From an uncultured Opitutia bacterium (lineage in GTDB: Bacteria; Verrucomicrobiota; Verrucomicrobiae; Opitutales; UBA953), in the NCBI GenBank assembly GCA_903859115.1, contig CAIOLH010000030.1:1-11225 (forward strand): a DNA stretch of 11,225 nucleotides, written 5' to 3'. Below, piece after piece: positions 1-7,744 of this stretch. The number at the start of each line of letters is the position of its first letter. Position 1 is the first letter of the stretch. The notes beneath the pieces are model-generated. The model searched no databases. It had not been told where the DNA came from and saw nothing but the letters and a program-made list of their open reading frames with translations. A program made the translations under genes and the position numbers.

Positions 1-39
1 CGCTCATGGATGTGGTGGTGTGTTGGAAATTTTAGGGAC

Positions 40-66
40 AAAAAAAGCGGGCCCGAATGGACCCAC
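40..66 (-). terminator. Rho-independent terminator, leftward
   Basis: Read on the minus strand, bases 66 to 47 form an 8-bp stem (GUGGGUCC pairing with GGGCCCGC, two of the pairs being U-G wobbles) closed by an AUUC tetraloop. It is followed at once by seven U residues (46-40). This is a textbook intrinsic terminator. In the rightward direction there is no T tract after the stem and two pairs become C-A mismatches, so it works leftward only. No coding gene on the minus strand ends just upstream of it. It therefore ends either a short RNA started near base 88 or acts as an attenuator before a gene beyond the left edge. Confidence 0.72.
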
Positions 67-80
67 CTCAATGAAAGGTG
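64..80 (-). promoter_or_regulatory. Hairpin competing with the terminator base
   Basis: On the minus strand CACCU (80-76) pairs with AGGUG (68-64) around a 7-nt loop. The 3' arm shares bases 64-66 with the foot of the terminator stem at 47-66, so the full terminator and this hairpin cannot both form completely. That is the geometry of an attenuator leader, but the overlap is only three bases, so it may have no regulatory effect. Confidence 0.3.
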
Positions 81-94
81 ACTGTCTTATGTTT

Positions 95-120
95 ATTATA
101 AAGAGGGCACCCAGTGTCAA
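95..120 (-). promoter_or_regulatory. Sigma-70-like promoter, leftward
   Basis: On the minus strand a perfect TTGACA (120-115) is followed by a perfect TATAAT (100-95). The spacer is only 14 nt, shorter than the usual 16-18. An alternative pairing is TTGACA with TAATAA at 16 nt (98-93). The expected start of transcription is near base 88. The short spacer is the main doubt. The AT core here, TTTATTATAAA, also reads as TATTAT on the plus strand, so it could fire in both directions, but no good plus-strand -35 box is visible at the right distance. Confidence 0.4.
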
Positions 121-132
121 GCGATGTTAAAT

Positions 133-198
133 CCCCTTTTTTGGCAACTTTTGAGGGGTGGACTGGTCTAGTTCCGCTTGCCCCAAGGTTCACTTGGG
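133..198 (+). promoter_or_regulatory. ettA leader with two small hairpins, no clear SD
   Basis: The 5' leader of ettA contains two inverted repeats. CCCCT at 133-137 pairs with AGGGG at 154-158. CCCAAG at 182-187 pairs with CTTGGG at 193-198 across a 5-nt loop. Neither has a T tract, so neither looks like an intrinsic terminator. The second ends 16 nt before the ettA ATG. No purine-rich Shine-Dalgarno sequence lies in the 15 nt before the start codon. A rightward promoter for ettA is not obvious anywhere in 1-214. Confidence 0.35.
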
Positions 199-214
199 TT
201 GAACTTATCTGTCT

Positions 215-1891
215 ATGGCAGACGAAAAAGTAATTTTTACGATGACGGGCGTGACCAAGCATTTTGAAAAGAAACCCGTCTTTCGCGATATTTCACTTTC
301 CTATTTTTGGGGGGCTAAGATTGGTGTGTTGGGTTTAAATGGCTCAGGAAAATCAACCTTACTAAAAATTATGGCGGGTGAGGATAAGGAATTTGACGGT
401 GAAATTAATCGAGTCCCTGGATACACCGTCGGCTATCTCGCGCAGGAGCCTCGTCTCGCAGAAGATAAAACCGTCGCCGAAAATGTTAAAGAAGCGGTCA
501 CGGAGATGAAAAGCTTACTTGAAGAATACGATGATACTTTTGTGAAGGTGTCGGAAACCGATGACGCCAAAGAGCAGGAAAAAATCCTCGCGCGCCAAGC
601 GGAGATCCAAGCGATTCTCGATACGCGTGGTGGCTGGGATTTAGATGCTCGCATCGAAATGGCTATGGAAGCGCTCCGCTGTCCACCTGCCGAAGCTATC
701 GTGTCTAGTTTATCAGGCGGTGAAAAACGCCGCGTGGCCTTGTGTCGTTTATTATTAATGGAGCCCGATGTTTTGTTGCTCGATGAACCGACCAATCACC
801 TTGATGCCGATACAGTCGCATGGCTTGAACGTCATTTAAAAAATTATAAAGGTACCGTGATTGCGATTACTCACGATCGATACTTTTTAGATAATGTGGC
901 GGGCTGGATTTTAGAATTGGATCGTGGACGTGGCGTGCCTTGGAAGGGTAATTACTCATCCTGGCTTGAACAAAAACGCATTCGTCTCGCTGCTGAAGAA
1001 AAAACATCCAGTGCCCGTCAGCGCACGATGGAGAGAGAAAGAGAGTGGGCCGGTTCTTCGCCTAAAGCGCGTGTGGCCAAAAACAAAGCTCGCTTGCGAG
1101 CCTATGAACAGATGCTCACGCAGGACCAAGTGCAGATTGAGAAGAATGCTGAAATCTGGATTCCTCCTGGTCCGCGTCTAGGCGGAGCAGTTATTGAGGC
1201 AAAGGGTTTAATGAAATCCTACGGCGACCGAATCTTATTTGAAGATTTAAACTTCACTTTGCCCGCCAATGGCATTGTTGGAATCATCGGGCCTAATGGT
1301 GTAGGCAAAACGACACTCTTTCGATTAATCACCGGACAAGAAAAACCTGACCACGGAACAATCACCGTGGGTGATACGGTTAAATTAGCCCTCGTAGATC
1401 AAACGCGCGATGCTTTGCCTGCTGATAAACCATTGTGGGAAGCTATCTCCGACGGACAAGAGATGGTACACCTTGGAAAAATTTTAGTTCCTGCTCGCGC
1501 TTACGCTGCTCGTTTCGGTTTTACCGGCGATGTTCAACAACGAAAAGTCGGCTTAATGTCTGGCGGTGAACGTAATCGTATTCACTTAGCTCGCTTAATT
1601 AAATCGGGAGGTAACGTGATTTTACTCGATGAGCCTACTAATGATTTAGATGTAAACACTATCCGAGCTCTCGAGGATGCGCTTGAAGGTTTTGCTGGAT
1701 GCGTCGTGGTTATTTCTCACGATCGCTGGTTCTTGGATCGTGTCGCTACACACATTTTAGCCTTTGAAGACGATGGAAAAGTCGTCTGGCACGAAGGTAA
1801 TTATGGTGACTACTTGGAAGATCGTCGCCGCCGCCTGGGAGTTGATTCAGATACACCTCGTCGTCCTAAATATCGTCGTCTTACACGCTAG
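215..1891 (+). CDS. ettA: Energy-dependent translational throttle ABC-F ATPase EttA
   Basis: EttA is a soluble ABC-F protein that binds the ribosomal E site and gates entry into elongation according to the ATP/ADP ratio. The 558-residue product is close to the 555 residues of E. coli EttA and is recognisable along its whole length. Domain 1 has Walker A GLNGSGKST (40-48), signature LSGGE (166-170), Walker B with catalytic E191 in LLLDEPTNHLD, and switch H220. Domain 2 has Walker A GPNGVGKTT (359-367), signature MSGGE (448-452), catalytic E473 and H502. The EttA 'arm' insertion lies around 95-145. The charged linker that contacts P-site tRNA lies about 245-310, beginning with NYSSWLEQK. The final PKYRRLTR resembles the E. 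coli end. The ATG matches the family start. No membrane segments are present. The gene stands alone on this strand, and its last 11 bases overlap the end of malQ. Confidence 0.96.
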   Translation: MADEKVIFTMTGVTKHFEKKPVFRDISLSYFWGAKIGVLGLNGSGKSTLLKIMAGEDKEFDGEINRVPGYTVGYLAQEPRLAEDKTVAENVKEAVTEMKSLLEEYDDTFVKVSETDDAKEQEKILARQAEIQAILDTRGGWDLDARIEMAMEALRCPPAEAIVSSLSGGEKRRVALCRLLLMEPDVLLLDEPTNHLDADTVAWLERHLKNYKGTVIAITHDRYFLDNVAGWILELDRGRGVPWKGNYSSWLEQKRIRLAAEEKTSSARQRTMEREREWAGSSPKARVAKNKARLRAYEQMLTQDQVQIEKNAEIWIPPGPRLGGAVIEAKGLMKSYGDRILFEDLNFTLPANGIVGIIGPNGVGKTTLFRLITGQEKPDHGTITVGDTVKLALVDQTRDALPADKPLWEAISDGQEMVHLGKILVPARAYAARFGFTGDVQQRKVGLMSGGERNRIHLARLIKSGGNVILLDEPTNDLDVNTIRALEDALEGFAGCVVVISHDRWFLDRVATHILAFEDDGKVVWHEGNYGDYLEDRRRRLGVDSDTPRRPKYRRLTR

Positions 1892-3356
1892 CGCGTTCAG
1901 ACTTGGCTAAGCGCAACTGCCAGCTTTCTACCTGCGTAAACAGGTTCACCAAATCTTGGTCACTCATTCTCCAACTCCAGTTACCTTGGGCGTGACCCGG
2001 TGTATTAAATCGACCTTCGCTATCTAACTCTAATAAATCTTGAGCAGGGATGATGGCGCAAATGGCGTCAGAATCTAAGGCAATGGTGACGAGTGATGAG
2101 ATGGGATTAGCGGAGTGTTCTATGAATGGATTTAAATGTTCACGCTCTTTGTCAGAACAATTTTTCAACCAACCTTTAAGAGTGTCGTTATCATGTGTGC
2201 CTGTGTAAACCACACGATCGGCTGTAATATTTTTGGGGTGGTGAGGATTTCCTTCGACTTCGCCAAAACCGAATTGAATCACCGACATGCCTGGAAGTTT
2301 TGATTTTTGACGTAGCACCTCAACGCCTGGAGATAGTAATCCAAGATCTTCCGCCACCAGTGGTAAATCGCCCAATGCTTTTATGAAGTCGATATCAGGT
2401 CCGGCACACCATTGGCCGTCGCGTGCATTTTTTGCCTGTGCAGGAACGCGCCAATAATCGTGTATTCCCCGGAAATGATCAATCCGCACAGCCTCAAATA
2501 AACTTAAGTCATGATGTACTCGGGACCGCCACCATTGAAATCCGTCGGCCGCGTGACGGCCCCAATCGTAGAGTGGATTGCCCCAAAGTTGTCCATCTTC
2601 CGAAAAATAATCAGGCGGTACACCCGCAACAAATGCCGGTTTTCCATGTTCGTTTAATTGAAAGAGTTCAGGGTGGGCCCAGCGATCGCAGCCATCATCC
2701 GAAACGTATATTGGCTCATCGCCTAATAATTTCACTCCATGCTTCGAAGCATATTTTTTGAGTTCATTCCATTGCTCCGAAAAAATAAATTGGAGAACCG
2801 CAGTGCCTTGCGCCAATGAAGAATCAACATCTTTAATTTTCCAGTGCTCGGGATTGGTGAAAAGATTTTGTTCACGGAGTGCAGAAAAATTACGCCAATC
2901 AGCCAACCAGTGGTGCTCACGCTGACAGAATGAAGTAAATGCATGGTTATTTTGATAAACTTTTACTCCGCGCTCTGCTGCGAGTGCGAGTAACGGACGT
3001 AGCTGTTCCCAAAGTCTACCGTAGTTAACTACAGTTTCATCTCCGCGTCGAACACTTCTGACTTCAATATCTGTGAGTAGTCCTCTTTTCTCTAGATCAT
3101 TTAAGTCCAATAAATAAGGGTTTCCGGCGAATACCGAGAGGGCTTGATAGGGCGAATCGCCATATCCCGTTGGGCCCAGTGGACAAATTTGCCACCAAGT
3201 AAATCCGGCCTGCGAAAGAAAATCTATAAAGTGTCTCGCTTCGGCACCCAGTGACCCGACGGGTCCTGAGCCAGGCAGGGCGGTGAGGTGGAGAAGCACG
3301 CCAGCTGCTCGCTCCGGAAAAGCTCGGCAGCGATAGGCTGGAGAGTCTTCCGTCAT
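1881..3356 (-). CDS. malQ: 4-alpha-glucanotransferase (amylomaltase), GH77
   Basis: MalQ is a cytoplasmic enzyme that transfers alpha-1,4-glucan segments between maltodextrins, feeding maltose and glycogen breakdown products into glucose and longer dextrins. The 491-residue protein shows the GH77 signatures in order: the N-terminal GVLLHLTALPG segment (19-29), PLGPTGYGDSPYQ (59-71), GVPPDYFSEDGQLWGNP (245-261), nucleophile D293 in RIDHFRG, acid/base E336 in LVAEDLG, transition-state D389 in YTGTHDND, and the C-terminal NTPG/NWSW block (451-462). Length is that of the short, Thermus-type amylomaltase rather than the roughly 690-residue E. coli form. The ATG overlaps the stop of the upstream surA-like gene as ATGA, so translation is probably coupled. 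It is the last gene of the leftward block. No other maltose or glycogen gene is visible nearby. Confidence 0.95.
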   Translation of the reverse strand: MTEDSPAYRCRAFPERAAGVLLHLTALPGSGPVGSLGAEARHFIDFLSQAGFTWWQICPLGPTGYGDSPYQALSVFAGNPYLLDLNDLEKRGLLTDIEVRSVRRGDETVVNYGRLWEQLRPLLALAAERGVKVYQNNHAFTSFCQREHHWLADWRNFSALREQNLFTNPEHWKIKDVDSSLAQGTAVLQFIFSEQWNELKKYASKHGVKLLGDEPIYVSDDGCDRWAHPELFQLNEHGKPAFVAGVPPDYFSEDGQLWGNPLYDWGRHAADGFQWWRSRVHHDLSLFEAVRIDHFRGIHDYWRVPAQAKNARDGQWCAGPDIDFIKALGDLPLVAEDLGLLSPGVEVLRQKSKLPGMSVIQFGFGEVEGNPHHPKNITADRVVYTGTHDNDTLKGWLKNCSDKEREHLNPFIEHSANPISSLVTIALDSDAICAIIPAQDLLELDSEGRFNTPGHAQGNWSWRMSDQDLVNLFTQVESWQLRLAKSERASV

Positions 3357-4468
3357 TTAATCTCAACGTGATTTTTGGCCCGTAGTTCTTTTAGCCATTC
3401 GTCGACCGCCAACTTCATGGCCTCAGCGCGAACGCGATCTTCAATCACATCACGAACCGATTGATCATCTAAAGTGTCAGGACCGGCTGGTTTATACCCT
3501 TCACGTTTTAAAATAAACCAAACCGATTTTCCGCCAGGTAAATCAAATTGTAAACAACCTGAAACTTCACCGTCTTTCAGTTTCTTTAATTCAGCGACGA
3601 CACGTTCATTCAATTCATCCAGAGATTTCCAGCCTACGTTTCCACCTTTGCTCGCATAGTCGTCTTCGCTAATTAATTCGGCAATCTCGGTAAAGGTACT
3701 CGGAGTCGATTTCGTGGAAGTGCTGATTTTATACTGTGCTAGGGTCGATACAATTTTACTGGAGTCATGGAGGGCTAAAGCCCAAGCCTCGGCCCGAGTC
3801 TTCGCTTCGGTTGCACTTTCGGCAGCGCCTTGATTAATGGTGATTTGGCGAAAATTAATAACTTCTTTATGCGTAAAGTCCGCTTGGTGTTTATTGAAGT
3901 ACTCTAAAACGCGTCCAGGTCCCACGTTGATGGCACTTCGACGAATCTGTCCGACCATATATTCGAAAGTGATACGGTCCTCAATTTGTTTGCGGTAACT
4001 TAAGGGAGTAAGGCCTTGGGTGCGCAATGCGGCCACGAACCTATTACGATCGCCACCGAAGTCTCGACGTACGGTGTCTTCGATGTCCGAGTCTACATAG
4101 CTAGCTGGAATTTTTCCCATGCTATTTTTAAAATCAGCAATCACGAGTTGTCGGTCAGAAATCTGGGTTAATATTTCGCCGGCGAGATCATCAATCGCCT
4201 TATTAAACTCACTATCATTCTTGGTTTTGTTTCTAATTTCTTTGAGGAATGGGGTGATTTGTTGACGGATTTCTGAAAGAGTTACAGGTTGTCCGTCTGC
4301 GCTGGCGGCGATTCTTTCCGTATTCATTTCAGTCCAACGCTGAGCAGCAACCTCTTCTAGACTTTTATCTTTAACCGGTGGAGCTGGTACGGCTGCGGGG
4401 GTGGTTTCGACCGCGCCAAGGTTTACCCAGAGTGTTGAGAGCAGAAAAAGGAATGGAGAAATTTTCAT
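3353..4468 (-). CDS. SurA-like periplasmic chaperone / parvulin-type protein
   Basis: This is probably an exported chaperone for outer-membrane or periplasmic proteins. Residues 1-19 form a signal peptide: MK, a hydrophobic run, then LGA as a likely signal peptidase I site, so cleavage would follow A19. A linker rich in Pro and Ala follows. Residues about 50-180 match the helical SurA N-terminal fold. Residues about 200-325 resemble one parvulin (rotamase) domain, with the typical GGNVGW turn (275-280) and LKDGEVSG (297-304). A C-terminal helix (about 335-365) returns to the chaperone core, as in SurA. At 371 residues it is shorter than E. coli SurA (428, two parvulin domains). The two usual parvulin histidines appear replaced (Q208 and W317), suggesting a chaperone without isomerase activity. 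It overlaps mfd and malQ by ATGA at both ends. Confidence 0.82.
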   Translation of the reverse strand: MKISPFLFLLSTLWVNLGAVETTPAAVPAPPVKDKSLEEVAAQRWTEMNTERIAASADGQPVTLSEIRQQITPFLKEIRNKTKNDSEFNKAIDDLAGEILTQISDRQLVIADFKNSMGKIPASYVDSDIEDTVRRDFGGDRNRFVAALRTQGLTPLSYRKQIEDRITFEYMVGQIRRSAINVGPGRVLEYFNKHQADFTHKEVINFRQITINQGAAESATEAKTRAEAWALALHDSSKIVSTLAQYKISTSTKSTPSTFTEIAELISEDDYASKGGNVGWKSLDELNERVVAELKKLKDGEVSGCLQFDLPGGKSVWFILKREGYKPAGPDTLDDQSVRDVIEDRVRAEAMKLAVDEWLKELRAKNHVEIK

Positions 4469-7400
4469 GAACTAGGTGGAGAAGGGAGTCGCGATAAGAA
4501 ACTGCGAATTTCGGTAAGTTTCCGTAGGGGCTCCCTTGCGGTCAAGCGGGGAAAGCGATTTCCAATTAAGATCAGTTCGCTTTTACCGCCCAGAACCACT
4601 TGTTTGCAGCGCAGAGTGGCGTCTTCCGTAGTAATCAATGTGACCCCTTTGATTTCGGCTAAACAGCGGATCTCCGCAATCTTGAGTAATGCGTCTGCCT
4701 CAGGGGGTAGGCGTCCGTAGCGATCGATGAGCTGTGCTTGAATCTCTTTTAATTCATCGAGATGATTGGCTAGGGCAATTTTTCTAAACGCTTCAATGCG
4801 TAGGCGTGTCTCAGGTATCCACGCTTCAGGCAGTGTTGCCGTCAGAATACCACTCTCTTCGGAATTTCCGTAGTTCTCATTCTGAATGACGTCCGCATGA
4901 GAAATGAAATCACAATTAATTTCACAGCGCTCGGCCCAGCCAACTTTCTCGCCTTTAATTTTGGCGACACTGCGGCGTAGTAATTGACAGTAGAGTTCGA
5001 AGCCAACGAGGGCGATGTGACCACTTTGTTCCGCCCCTAAAATATTTCCAGCACCGCGTAATTCAAGATCGCGCATAGCGATTCGAAAGCCCGCTCCGAG
5101 TTGATTGTATTGACGGATGGCCGATAGTCTTCGGCGTGCACTTTCCACTAATTCCGAATGTCGGTGTAAGAATAAATAGGCATAAGCCTGTCGGTTGAAT
5201 CGACCAATGCGTCCGCGTAGTTGATAAAGTTGAGCTAATCCAAATCGATCGGCTCCCTCGATGATAAGAGTATTACAATTAGGAATATCTAACCCGGTTT
5301 CAATAATGGTGGTGCAGACAAGTATATCGAATTCACCCGCCACGAAAGCCGCCATGGTTTCTTCGAGTTGACCGGCCCCCATTTGGCCGTGTCCGACAAT
5401 GATTCTAGCCTTTGGAATCAGGGCTTTTAATCGCTCGGCCACCGCCTGAATAGTTTCTACTCGGTTGTGTAGATAGAAGACTTGTCCGCCTCGACTGAGC
5501 TCTGCCTGCACCGCATCACGCACCGTTTTTTCATCGTAACTTTTAACGAGAGTTCGAATTGGCAAACGTTCTCGCGGTGGTGTTTCGATCACGCTCAAAT
5601 CCCGCGCTCCGAGCAAAGCCAAATAAAGTGTCCGTGGAATGGGCGTTGCACTCATGGCGAGCACATCGACTTCAGTGCGCAGTCTTTTCAGTTTTTCTTT
5701 ATGAACTACACCGAAGCGATGTTCTTCATCAATAATCACCAGTCCTAATTTCGAAAAGTTGGTACCATCGGACAGGAGGGCGTGAGTGCCCACGACGATA
5801 TCGACGAGTCCTAAATTCGCTCGCTCGCGAACCAGTGCTTTTTGTTTAGCTGTTCTAAATCCACTGAGGAGTTCGACGCTTACAGGCCAACGACTCAGAC
5901 GCTCGCGGAAAGTTTCGTAGTGTTGTTGTGCTAATACGGTGGTCGGTGCGAGGATGGCTACTTGTCGTCCACCCACCACACATTTAAAGGCCGCGCGCAG
6001 GGCGACTTCAGTTTTACCAAAGCCTACATCACCACTGATTAATCGATCCATCGGCGTGGACTTCTCCATGTCAGCCTTAGTTTCTTTAATGGCTTTAGAC
6101 TGATCCGGTGTTTCTTGGTGTGGGAATGAACGTTCAAACTCACCCATCCACGAATTTTCATCATCACGTGGATGAACAATGCCAGGCTTAGTCGAACGCT
6201 CAGCTTGGAGAGCGAGAAGTTGGGCCGCTAAATCTGCTGTGGCTTTTTCTACAGCCTTACGCGAGCGCTCCCAACTGCCGCCACCCAACTTCGAAAGTTT
6301 AGGTGCGGCATTACCCATACCCACATAGCGTGAGATTAAATGCGACTCCCGAAGCGGAAGGTGGAGTTGTGCTTTGTTTGCAAATTCCAGAGAAATATAA
6401 TCCTCTATGCGTCCGCGATTTTCGAAAGGTTTAATTCCGCAGAATAAACAAATACCCTGGGTGGCGTGAACGAGTGCATCGCCGTTGACGATTTCACCAA
6501 AATCTAAGGCTCGACCTACGGCTGCTTGAATCGCGGTTCGTCTTCGTGGAAGACTCGCCAGTGGGCGTTTTTTTCTACCGAAGAGTTCTCGCTCGGTTAA
6601 TAAAACCAATCCTTTGCTCAACACTCCAGTGAGTGAGCCAGACTTAATAATCACGCCTCCGCTGAAGCGCCCAGATAAAATTTGTGGTTTGAATTTAGGT
6701 AGGTCTAAAGATTTTACATCGGCCTCAATACGTTCAGTGGAGCCCTGCGTGTCTCCGGTTAAAAGACAAACCATGTCTTTCCGGGTGAGACTACTTACCT
6801 GTTTTAGTAATTCGATTCGTGCTTGGGTGGAGTCTTGCGACTTACCAATTAAAAGCGACTCAGCAGGCGCGCATTCAATCGCGTGAGCTTCCCAGTCTGG
6901 TTCAACCTCATCCGTTTCTTCCAGCGCTAACAGCGACGGTAAATTTTTTACCAAAGGCTCACAGATGAGGTCCGAAAAAACCTGATTGATTCCAATAACT
7001 AAACTTTGAGCAGGCAGGTGGGTGAAAAATGGAGCGTCGAACTGCGTGGAACTGTCATCTCGCGGCGCACAAATCACCACATTGTTAATCTCGCCTTCGC
7101 TTTTTTGAGTCGATGGATCAAACGGTCTTAGTGATTCGACAGTGTCACCAAATAAATCAATGCGCACGGGCATTTGTCCGTTGATGGGATAGACATCGAG
7201 AATACCGCCGCGAAGTGCATATTCGCCGGGCTGCTCACAAAGTGATTCATGCGCGTAACCAAAATTTGTAGAAAGTTTTTGGGCCACATCGCGCAGTGAA
7301 ATGCGATCACCTTTTCGAATGATTAATTCTTTTTTGTCTGATTCAGCGGCTGATGGTGCCAACCGTGTGATGGACCCTGGCGTACATGCAATGAATAGAG

Positions 7401-7692
7401 GATTTTCGGGAGTGTGATTTCCGTGACGAATGGCGGTCAGCACACCTAGCAAATCACAATCAGCTTCAAACACGGGCACCACTGCATCGGACTCCGTTAG
7501 TGTCTTGGCCGTCGCTTTTACTCCTTTTAGAATTTGCAGGAGTTGTGCAGTCTCTTCGACCAAGGTTTCGGCGGCGCCTAAATTAGAAGCGAGAAATACA
7601 ACCACAGTGTGATTGGTACTTTCGGAAAAGGCACAAGCCGGCCAAGCGTACGAAGGTACGCCCGTAAAGGCCTGGTGTGATGCCGCTTTCAT
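4465..7692 (-). CDS. mfd: Transcription-repair coupling factor Mfd
   Basis: Mfd is a DNA translocase that pushes stalled RNA polymerase forward, releases it and recruits UvrA for nucleotide excision repair. The 1075-residue protein has all the domains. The degenerate UvrB-like N-terminal module contains YALRGGILDVYP and RIDLFGDTVESLRPFD (158-192). The CarD-type RNA polymerase-interacting domain spans about 395-495. The SF2 helicase core has Walker A GDVGFGKTE (554-562), DEEHRFG (655-661), SATPIPRT (681-688), TTIIETGLDIP (794-804) and QLRGRIGR (824-831). The RecG-like translocation motif follows (about 850-885), then the TRCF C-terminal domain (about 945-1060). It is some 70 residues shorter than E. 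coli Mfd (1148), the loss lying mainly before residue 400. The ATG lies 52 bp after parA. A GGATGG sequence 5 nt upstream is a weak ribosome-binding site. The stop overlaps the surA-like start as ATGA. Confidence 0.96.
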   Translation of the reverse strand: MKAASHQAFTGVPSYAWPACAFSESTNHTVVVFLASNLGAAETLVEETAQLLQILKGVKATAKTLTESDAVVPVFEADCDLLGVLTAIRHGNHTPENPLFIACTPGSITRLAPSAAESDKKELIIRKGDRISLRDVAQKLSTNFGYAHESLCEQPGEYALRGGILDVYPINGQMPVRIDLFGDTVESLRPFDPSTQKSEGEINNVVICAPRDDSSTQFDAPFFTHLPAQSLVIGINQVFSDLICEPLVKNLPSLLALEETDEVEPDWEAHAIECAPAESLLIGKSQDSTQARIELLKQVSSLTRKDMVCLLTGDTQGSTERIEADVKSLDLPKFKPQILSGRFSGGVIIKSGSLTGVLSKGLVLLTERELFGRKKRPLASLPRRRTAIQAAVGRALDFGEIVNGDALVHATQGICLFCGIKPFENRGRIEDYISLEFANKAQLHLPLRESHLISRYVGMGNAAPKLSKLGGGSWERSRKAVEKATADLAAQLLALQAERSTKPGIVHPRDDENSWMGEFERSFPHQETPDQSKAIKETKADMEKSTPMDRLISGDVGFGKTEVALRAAFKCVVGGRQVAILAPTTVLAQQHYETFRERLSRWPVSVELLSGFRTAKQKALVRERANLGLVDIVVGTHALLSDGTNFSKLGLVIIDEEHRFGVVHKEKLKRLRTEVDVLAMSATPIPRTLYLALLGARDLSVIETPPRERLPIRTLVKSYDEKTVRDAVQAELSRGGQVFYLHNRVETIQAVAERLKALIPKARIIVGHGQMGAGQLEETMAAFVAGEFDILVCTTIIETGLDIPNCNTLIIEGADRFGLAQLYQLRGRIGRFNRQAYAYLFLHRHSELVESARRRLSAIRQYNQLGAGFRIAMRDLELRGAGNILGAEQSGHIALVGFELYCQLLRRSVAKIKGEKVGWAERCEINCDFISHADVIQNENYGNSEESGILTATLPEAWIPETRLRIEAFRKIALANHLDELKEIQAQLIDRYGRLPPEADALLKIAEIRCLAEIKGVTLITTEDATLRCKQVVLGGKSELILIGNRFPRLTAREPLRKLTEIRSFLSRLPSPPSS

Positions 7693-7744
7693 TATTCCAT
7701 CCAGAGTGACCGCGAAGGTAGGTCAAACCGAACCGCTGATTGTT

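Noticed and set aside
68..262. Minus-strand 64-codon open frame across the ettA start
   Set aside because: No recognisable protein features, no Shine-Dalgarno, and it covers the ettA start and the leftward promoter-like element; most likely a chance open frame.
924..1181. Open frame inside ettA in another frame, and similar ones inside malQ, mfd, parA and fabV
   Set aside because: All lie wholly inside genes with strong motif support and show no domain, signal peptide or ribosome-binding site of their own.
7693..7744. Possible promoter or terminator between parA and mfd
   Set aside because: The 52-bp gap contains no convincing -35/-10 pair and no hairpin with a T tract.
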